Notes under the pieces: generated by a model
Database searches by the model: none
Told to the model about the DNA's origin: nothing
The model's input: the letters and a program-made list of their open reading frames with translations, nothing else
Assembly (NCBI GenBank): GCA_015501585.1
Contig: JADNRY010000101.1
Coordinates: 140,290-204,289, forward strand
Source of the DNA: Rhodocollybia butyracea
Taxonomy: Eukaryota; Basidiomycota; Agaricomycetes; Agaricales; Omphalotaceae
DNA: 64,000 nucleotides
Direction: 5' to 3'
Part shown: positions 57,104 through 64,000 of the stretch, in pieces
Numbering within the stretch: position 1 is the first letter of the stretch
Layout of the letters: every line of letters starts with the position of its first letter
Translations under genes and position numbers: made by a program

Positions 57104-58972
57104 ACTGATCTCGGAGATTTTTATCGCTTGGCTTCCTTCCCATTGCAATGCGGTGCAGAGCCCCCATGGAAGCACCGCTAACAGTTATTCTGGAGGGTAT
57201 GAGGGAGTTAGCATTGGCTACACCAGAGCTGTGGAGCAGTCTGCATGTGTATGTACCAAAGGCATCGGTTAATGAGACTGCGTATGCAGAGGAGCTGGTT
57301 GAGAGGCTTCAGTGGCGGAGAGATGGTATTGAGGAATGGGGAGAGCGGTCAATGGGCTTGCCGCTGTCGATGTCTATCCAGATGTCAGTATACGGCAGAC
57401 TTTCAGGGTCTATTTCAGATGCATACCTCTCTCTTTTGGAATCCATTGTCTTCTTCTCTCAGCAATGGAAACATATCCAGCTGCATCTCAGCCCCTTCTT
57501 CGTTGGCTTACTCAATTCCCTTGTAGAGGATCTTGAACCCGAGGACGTCCCGTGGCTTAAAAGCGTCGAGATTTTCCTTGAACCGAGTACACAACGAAGG
57601 TTATCCTCAGCTGTTTACCCATCCTCCTCCTACCGTGAAGGTAACGGCAATGGGAAACCTCTACTACCTTTCCAAGACCTCATACGTCTCGCGCCGTCGC
57701 TGCAATCATTTGCTGTTCACCAACACTCCCAGCCGCTCCACCAGCTGCAGCTCCCCTGGGCCAACTTTACCGACCTCACCTTTAAATCACCATGTGATTC
57801 TTCCCGTCTAACGGTCTCCCAGACGCTTTCTATCCTCGCAAACTCCCCTAACCTCTCGAGCTGAACACTAGGTGTACTGCTCACACCTGTCGACCCTGCA
57901 CACTAGGTGTACTGCTCACACCTGTCGACCCTGCATCTACTACCGATATGATCCAGCTCAACTCCCTCTGTGCCCTATCCCTCCACTTCACTCTCCCAAA
58001 CGACGATCTCCCGGTAGGAGAAGTAGAAGCCAGATTCAACAATCTTTTTGGCGTCATCCATGCTCCCGGCCTCAGACGCCTGGCCTTCATCGCCAGAGTG
58101 TTCGATTTCCGCAGAGGGATAGGGTGTATACCGTTCATGCCTCTTCTTGAAGGTGAAAGTTCATTTCCTTTCTTACGTCCCTTTCATACCTCTTACCATT
58201 TCTCTCAGGTTCAGCTTCGTCTCCCCCCCTCAAAGAACTATACCTCTCAGCGCCCCTAAAATCTCAATCCATTCTTATCTCCTGCCTCCGTTCCCTCTCC
58301 GCGCTCACACATCTCTGCCTCAACCCATGTACAATGATGCAGAACCGGTTCGATCCCGAATGCAAGATCGTTCCGGTGCCAATCGTGGACGACATACTTG
58401 TCCAACGACTTACTGTCGGCCTTGCGTTGTCTAATGCCGACACTGACGCTGAGACAACCCCTTCTCCCCTCTGCCCCCGCCTCAAAAAGCTCGTCTTACC
58501 ATCGTGCAGGCACGCTTCGGAGGAAGCGCTGTTGGCGTTCGCCCGGTCCCGAACTAGCGCTGCATTGGCATTGGCACGCTCTTCTTCCATATCCACCCGT
58601 AGCCAAATCGTCCCGCTAAAAATACCTCGACGTAAGCTTTGCCCGCTCCAATGAGAAGCAGACTCAGGATTCTTCCTCCTTGGCATCGGCGGCCCGCCCC
58701 AGGAGCAGCACCATGTTCGTTTTGTCGCCATCCCCGTCTTTTATACCGCCTTCTATACTCTCTTCTATCGCTGACCTTGGTCGGGCGGGCGTTCTCGTTA
58801 GCTGGAGGCATCCGGTACAGGGCAGTCCCGCTCCGTATGTAGCTGATTCGGCTTGGGAGGGAGCCATGAGTACGAGCATGGGTGTAGGTATCAGAACGGG
58901 CATGAGGGGAACTTCGGGTGGGATGGGCTTGGTACGCAGGGGATGTATACCCGTGGATAGGGAGAGTGGATA
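57104..58972 (+). pseudogene. F-box/leucine-rich gene, main part (split by transposons)
   Basis: It starts with the target duplication and continues the F-box (ISEIFIAWLPSHC). After a one-base frame change near 57162 it reads MEAPL, MRELALATPELWSSLHV, LERLQW-like and GLPLSMSIQ, then LNSLVEDLEPEDVPW and LHQLQLPWANFTDLT. This is the usual layout of Agaricomycete F-box proteins, which select substrates for SCF ubiquitin ligases. A TGA at about 57862 is followed by a 35-bp tandem duplication (57866-57900 and 57901-57935). The frame then resumes (TDMIQLNSLCALSLHFTLP), with an intron at 58153-58208. The leucine-rich exon runs to about 58653, and similarity to 14469-14990 continues to 58972. Confidence 0.7.
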
Positions 58973-59339
58973 AGAATAAGTAGCTGCTCGACTAAATATT
59001 CTCGTATATATTGGATAATTATTATAGGATTTACTTATACCTTGGACTTTTGGGGGAGGTGTTATATGTAGGGTATACGTATACTTATATGTAGGTCATA
59101 AACAGCCCGAATTTAAGTTATACACGGTAAATTAGTAGTGTCTGATTTAGACAGTTCATTTAATTCAAACGCTCGTGAGCCGTCGGTTGCTTAAACCTCC
59201 TTTAGTACCTCGTATCGAACTGCTGGAAAATGACACTTGGTTTCCCTTAGTCTGGAAGTGTCCGATAATGCCATTTGAGGATGACTTGGCAAAGCTAATC
59301 GCATTAAATTTTCTTGTTCTACTACCACACATTTACTTC
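58973..59339. other. Spacer
   Basis: AT-rich, no gene. It probably contains the left boundary of the tyrosine-recombinase element, which could not be located. Confidence 0.3.
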
Positions 59340-60894
59340 ATGCCTCTGAAAAGGACAAAGCGTACAACTCGAAACTCATCGAGCCCACCATCCTCCCCTT
59401 CGATCACCGCTCGTAAGCAGGCTGGAAAACAAGCACAGCAGGCATCTGGACCTGAAAACTACAGTAATCCATCGGCCTCCCAGCTGCTTGATCACAGCCG
59501 CCAGACAACCAATGACTGGTACAAGTCATCTAGCACAAAGAAGGGATATGCCGGATATGTGAAAGGCGGAAAGAAGTGGGTTCTTGAGTGGGCACACGCA
59601 GCACAGATGGATTCGGACGAGGGACAGTGTGACACGACAGAATCGGAATCATCGGAAGAATTAGCCTATGCATTTGACACAATCTCAAAAGCCACCCCTT
59701 TGGCATTGCGTCTACTGACTGCATTCAAGTGTGACCACAATGGGAAGGGTTTTCCGACTGCGGAAGGAATTCGTTCTGCTTTTAAAGATTATTTTGAGCG
59801 GTGAGTGCTTTTAATGTTATGACTAAGTACACTCTGTCTCTAACTTGTATATACTAGTGTGTTAGGATGCCAGGGCGAGTTTTGGAAGCACAACACATAC
59901 ACAAACAAGTGGGAAGGGAACCCAGTATTCGAGATTGATTATCGGACATACTATGAGTCGCTTAAAAATCGCGAAAAACCGGACTGCTACCTCGACCCAA
60001 GCTCTGCCTATGCTCCCAAAAGATCTAAAAACCCTGTTCGACTATCTAGACTCTCCGGAGGGATGTAAGAAGTTTACACTCACTCAACGACTGTACTTCA
60101 AAGCATTTGCCTCAACAGCTTTTAATTTGTGGACAAGGTACTACTTAAGTACATCCTCGAAGTGCTTGATCATTTACACACCTGCAACCACAGGAATGAT
60201 GAACTTATAAAGCTTGTATTCAAAGACTTGGATCTAGGACTGACAACTGACGATGGTGTCCATTATATTGAGTTCAGTCTCATCTTTCGCAAAACAAATA
60301 TGGATCCAAATAAAGGTACTTCAAGTTACAGGTCTTCATTCCTTATTTCATGTATTCATGACTGATGACTCTAAAGTTCAAGTGTACCGTGTTCCTCTTG
60401 AGCCTGGCCACCCTGAGTTTGACTGTTATACACATATGACTGCATGGACTGATCATCTGCAAAGTCTTCTCCAACGTCCGCTTATAAAATCAGACTTTAT
60501 TTTTCCTGGTATCGCTTCCACAGGACAACTAAAATTTGGTGAAAGTACCAGTCGAACGGGAATCGAAAATCTGCTTGAGAGCATCGTAGATAATTCTGGA
60601 CTAATGCAGGGGAGACGAGGGAGATTCACTACACATTGTTTCCGTCGTGGTGGAGCACAGTACCGGTTCATGTAGGCGGACCGAAAATGGAGTTTGAAAG
60701 CTGTCAAGTGGTGGGGCGGATGGTCCTCGAGTGAAAATGTGTGTGGGATGTTTTATATCTCTGGCACTATCTTTATATTTTCTGGTCTTTCAGGTCGGAA
60801 CCATCATGCGATATCTGCTTGATGAATTGATGGCATATGAGGAAGGTTTCACTGATATCATGATGTCAGACCGTGCGTCGCAACATCATGAGAC
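59340..60894 (+). pseudogene. Crypton-like tyrosine recombinase (near-intact, broken)
   Basis: The exon from 59340 starts MPLKRTKRTTRNSSSP, a basic head. A helical DNA-binding part follows (RLLTAFKCDHNGKGFPT), splicing at 59801-59858 to VLGCQGEFWKH. A +1 frame change near 59985 leads to FDYLDSPEGCKKFTLTQ, then an intron to NDELIKLVFKDLDLGLTTDDG and VYRVPLEPGHPEFD. The catalytic region reads FTTHCFRRGGAQYRFM (His-x-x-Arg), then TAG at 60673-60675, then WSLKAVKWWGGWSS and, after an intron, TIMRYLLDELMAYEE with the expected nucleophilic Tyr. Such enzymes move circular Crypton/DIRS-type elements. The C-terminus is cut by an LTR at 60895. The superfamily is clear; the Crypton subtype is inferred from the absence of RT. 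Confidence 0.75.
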
Positions 60895-61642
60895 TGTAAG
60901 GATCTAGGCGGATCCTTATTGCGACGGGTTGATGTACTATCTCGAATAGAAGCGGTGGAACGTTTCCGACGGGATGATTCGATGATAGTGTACTCGATCT
61001 GGGAATAGCGACGACGTGAAATGTACGAGCGGAATCCGGAAGTGTAATAGAATGAACCGTACGAGTAAGCCTAGGAACGGAATAGGTTTCCGACTCTAAG
61101 GGTAGGACCCGCTGGGTGCAAGCGTTTTCGAATACGAGTTATTGGCGGCGGCAAGTCGAGCGGAAGCTGACTTGATAGAGCGCAATGAATCGGAATCGAA
61201 GAGAGTATATTGCGGAGTGAAGAAAACGATAGAGTGAAGAAATAGAGTAAAAGAAACTGATAAGTCGGGAAATGAGTCGGTAACTGGGGGTTGTTTCAAT
61301 ATAGCAAATCTAGAGTATCAGAGATATCGACGAGTATTTAAGAGTAAGGAGGATATACAGGGTCGTGAAAAGTACGTAGACAATCAGTTAAGGTGAAAGG
61401 GAAAGTACTACAAGGGACGAGCGGGAACGGAAATAATACAAGGGCATATCTCGGAATGGAACAAGGCAAGTGGAGAGACGGAAAGGTAGTGAGTAAGACT
61501 TGTGGAAGAGTTAGTAATAGGTAATTATGGCGGTTGTGATTGCGCTATCGAGAAGAAGTCGGGAGCGGAACTAACGGGATAAGTCGGGAGAGCGGAACCG
61601 ACGGAATGAAACGAGAATAGAGCGGGAGTACGGGGCATGACA
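60895..61642 (-). mobile_element. Gypsy LTR, minus orientation
   Basis: On the minus strand it begins TGTCATGCCCC at 61642 and ends CCTTACA at 60895, giving TGT..ACA ends over 748 bp. Immediately upstream on the minus strand is a polypurine tract (AAGGGGGGGG), so this is the 3' LTR of a leftward element. It abuts the end of the recombinase frame (HHET), suggesting insertion into that gene. The second LTR is not seen in the window. Confidence 0.75.
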
Positions 61643-61860
61643 TTACCCCCCCCTTCAGGCTCCGAGCCCTCGAGGAGTAGGACTCGTATGTGATTGTGAC
61701 TCGGGTGCTATCGGCGTCGTCGGGATACGTAAGAATGCTCCCGAGAGAAGCTTCTCCGATCGTCGAGTCATGCAGGGTTGAACTTTTTGGTGGCTGAGTA
61801 ATAACTTCTCCTTCTCTAACCACCACCTGCATCGCTGCTGATCGTCCTCGACTGTACAAT
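61643..61860 (-). pseudogene. Gypsy pol C-terminal tail fragment
   Basis: The minus-strand frame ends ITYESYSSRARSLKGGVMS, with the polypurine tract encoded by KGG. This is the typical C-terminus of basidiomycete gypsy polyproteins just before the 3' LTR. The upstream part (LGSILTYPDDAD) is a short tail; no integrase domain remains before 61930. Confidence 0.6.
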
Positions 61861-61928
61861 GTCTGAAGCCGCCCACCGCTCTGCTTGCTTTAAAATCCAC
61901 AGCGTCGAAACTTCGTTTATCCTAGAAC

Positions 61929-63929
61929 ATGCTGGCATTTTTCGAATCCACTCGTGCTGAAGTGAGATGTTCCTTATGTCGAGAGACTGCTAGCGCCTGC
62001 ATCCGACCCGACGAATCCCTTACTTGTAACTTGTGTCACAAGCGCAAGAAACAATGCGACTTTTTTACTCTCCTTCGGTTCTGCGCGTACGCGAATCTGG
62101 AAGGAATTCATGTATCGGAAGCTGTTGCTCGATTGCGCGGGGCGCGGGGCTCCCAAAATCCTAGACTTCCCTGCAGAATTGTACAAGAAGGCGTTGAAGG
62201 TTTTAGAGGCTCGGAGTAATCGTCCCAGTGAATTGGGCCGCATTATGGATGAACGGGAGCGTCTGTTTCCACAGGCTGACGAGGATACTGAGAGATTGAG
62301 GAGTTCATAGCGACGGACAGGGCGCAAGATCCCAGTCGTGGTGGAGTTGTCGTCGAGAAACGTCGGAAACACCCCAAGAAGATGAAGAAGGCGAAGAATC
62401 CGGAGAAGTTGCGCGATGTTCCTTCATCACAGTCGCATGATCGTCACGGCCCTCTTCGTGTTTCTCATCCCAGCACTTCCGCGAGTTGCCGCTCCCGTTC
62501 CTCTTGCTCCTATTCCGTTACCAACCATTGTTTCCCCAACTTCACCCCCTCATCCTTCTTCTTCGACGGACCCTTCTCTACGAACCAAGCGTGCGGCTCC
62601 CGTAGAAGCTGACTCGAACCGCAACGTTCGACCTCGCTTAGACAACTCTATTCCATTGGCTCCTACCCGCGCTCCTGTCGATATGGGTAAGAATGATTCC
62701 CCATGTCCCCCTTCCCTCGCAGGACTTGAACGCCCAATTCCACTCTCGAGGGTATAACTTGGAGCAGCAATCCTTCCTGGCGGATTTTGTTGGTAATCAT
62801 CGCTCGACCGTCCAGGAACTTCAAGAGGAGCGGGGATCATGCAGCGCGTTATCGCTCGGAGAGGGATCACTTGCGACAGGAAACTCGCTGAGGTAACTTC
62901 TCGTAGTGCGGGTTTCGAAGCGGAAGCGCACGTAGAACGTACTCGTGCAGAACTGCTTGCCGTGCAGTTGAAGGAGTCGACCTCGTCATCCGCGGTGTTG
63001 CGGAAGGGAATTCTTGAAAATCCAGGGAACGGACTAAGGAACTTGAGCAGTGGCTTGCTCTGAGGCCCCCAATGGTAACGGATTCGGAGGAGTTCTTGCA
63101 TTTGGAAGAAGTGAGTATTCTTCTGGGCAATTATCTTTACCGCTCCCTGACTTTTTCCACTCGCAGGAGAATCGTCGTTTACGCGCCTCAGAGGATCACC
63201 TTCGCGAAGAGCTGAAGCGGCGGAAGGAAACTTTCGAGGCTATCCAGAGTAATCATGAAGAAGTGTTGCGTCGGAACGATCGCAATTGTGGAGGCAAGTC
63301 GTCGAGTTCAAATGGGGGAAGGAAGCTTTGGAATCTCAGTTGCGCGAGGCTCGGTACGAGATGAGTGCCTTGGGAAACATGCTGAAGAGTGCCGCTGGTT
63401 CCTCCAACGATTCCTTGGTCCGAAAAGCTTCAAGTCCGACCGGGAACTTTTGATACTGGAGCGCAACATTGCGCTCATGCTCCGCCAACTGGATCTTCCC
63501 GGGTTCATCAACCGATTCGAGCAACGCGTAACGGAACCCGTGTTCCGATTGTACAACTTGTTGAGCGTTTCCGGACGATCCCGCCGTGGCCGATTCTCCT
63601 CTGTTTGTCGAAGTGCATTCCGCCCTTTCCGACGCCATTCCTTCCATTACTAACGAAGCTTGTCGATCCCAATTGGCCCTTCGTATGGTTCTGGAAGACT
63701 TCGATTTGCAGTACCCGCACGTTCGCCGACTTCTGCAACGTTCTTCCAGCCATCGTAGTGAGCAAACGTTGGCCAGAAATGCCGGCTTTGAAGCGGTGAT
63801 TTCTCCATCGAGCCTGTATTTGATCAGGATCGTACAATCCGGTACGGGCGCTTTCTACAATTCACCCCCGACCTCTTCCCGTTGCAAAACCTTCGTGACG
63901 CCCAGGGTTCCTCCCTCCGAGAGCGATTA
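61929..63929 (+). pseudogene. Cysteine-cluster and coiled-coil protein gene, frames broken
   Basis: The first frame carries a cysteine cluster (RCSLCRETASACIRPDES, then CNLCHKRKKQCDF), a zinc-type module followed by basic residues. Downstream, other frames give a Pro/Ser linker, then heptad-rich coiled-coil stretches (LREELKRRKETFEAIQSNHE, VEFKWGKEALESQLREARYE), and the C-terminal part SALSDAIPSITNEACRSQL, VLEDFDLQYPHVRRLL, then YGRFLQFTPDLFPLQNLRDA in yet another frame. I recall this layout from repeated uncharacterised Agaricomycete proteins. No single frame or obvious intron set joins the parts, so it is treated as a pseudogene. The last about 70 bases of the window show nothing. Confidence 0.5.
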
Positions 63930-64000
63930 GGGGGTTACTGGATGGGTTAGATGTCGTGGCCTATTCCCCCAGCTCGCCAGTTCTTCCCGGAACCGTCAAT

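Overview
The window looks like repeat-rich nuclear DNA of an Agaricomycete (mushroom-forming basidiomycete). The evidence is short GT-AG introns of about 45-60 bp in nearly every gene, a NACHT-WD40 STAND protein, a DUF6699-like protein, degenerate F-box/leucine-rich genes, and Ty3/gypsy, Ty1/copia, CACTA/Tnp2 and tyrosine-recombinase (Crypton-like) elements with basidiomycete-type proteins. The species cannot be named. Only a few genes look intact: the NACHT-WD40 gene (26.2-31.6 kb), the DUF6699-like gene (20.2-20.9 kb) and perhaps an acyltransferase (15.2-16.6 kb). Most of the rest is mobile DNA and gene debris.

Layout. 0-12 kb: decayed gypsy DNA, namely a minus-strand gag with primer-binding site and LTR, a plus-strand protease/RT/integrase remnant, a 364-bp fold-back element, and a second integrase remnant split by an LTR piece. 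12.4-13.7 kb: an array of eight hairpins with a constant loop and different self-complementary stems, a short minisatellite, and a 555-bp MITE with TA target duplication. 13.7-24 kb: fragments of one F-box/leucine-rich family (one carrying a 491-bp solo LTR with GAATG duplication), the acyltransferase and the DUF6699-like gene. 26.2-31.6 kb: the NACHT gene with 19 WD40 repeats in exact 126-bp register. A roughly 2-kb segment upstream of the DUF6699 gene (20.7-22.9 kb) recurs at 31.7-33.8 kb, so the NACHT gene lies between two direct copies.

34.1-57.1 kb is a transposon nest inside one F-box gene. A roughly 1.2-kb element (34111-50184, CCTCACA duplication) has itself been entered by a 14.85-kb CACTA-like element (34843-49688, TAT duplication). 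That element has 2,878-bp near-identical terminal inverted repeats and carries two uncharacterised multi-exon genes but no recognisable transposase. Forty bases further on, a 6.9-kb element (50225-57103, ACTGATC duplication) encodes a Tnp2-type transposase and an accessory protein. Its ends resemble those of the 1.2-kb element. Removing both insertions and one copy of each duplication joins an F-box motif start before 34110 to the rest of the gene after 57104.

57.1-64 kb holds the 3' part of that F-box gene, a Crypton-like tyrosine recombinase with one stop, a gypsy LTR abutting its end, and a broken zinc-cysteine/coiled-coil gene running to the window edge. Several element ORFs are closed by TGA where arginine CGA is expected, which fits C-to-T decay at CpG sites. 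All assignments come from reading the translations by eye; no database search was run.
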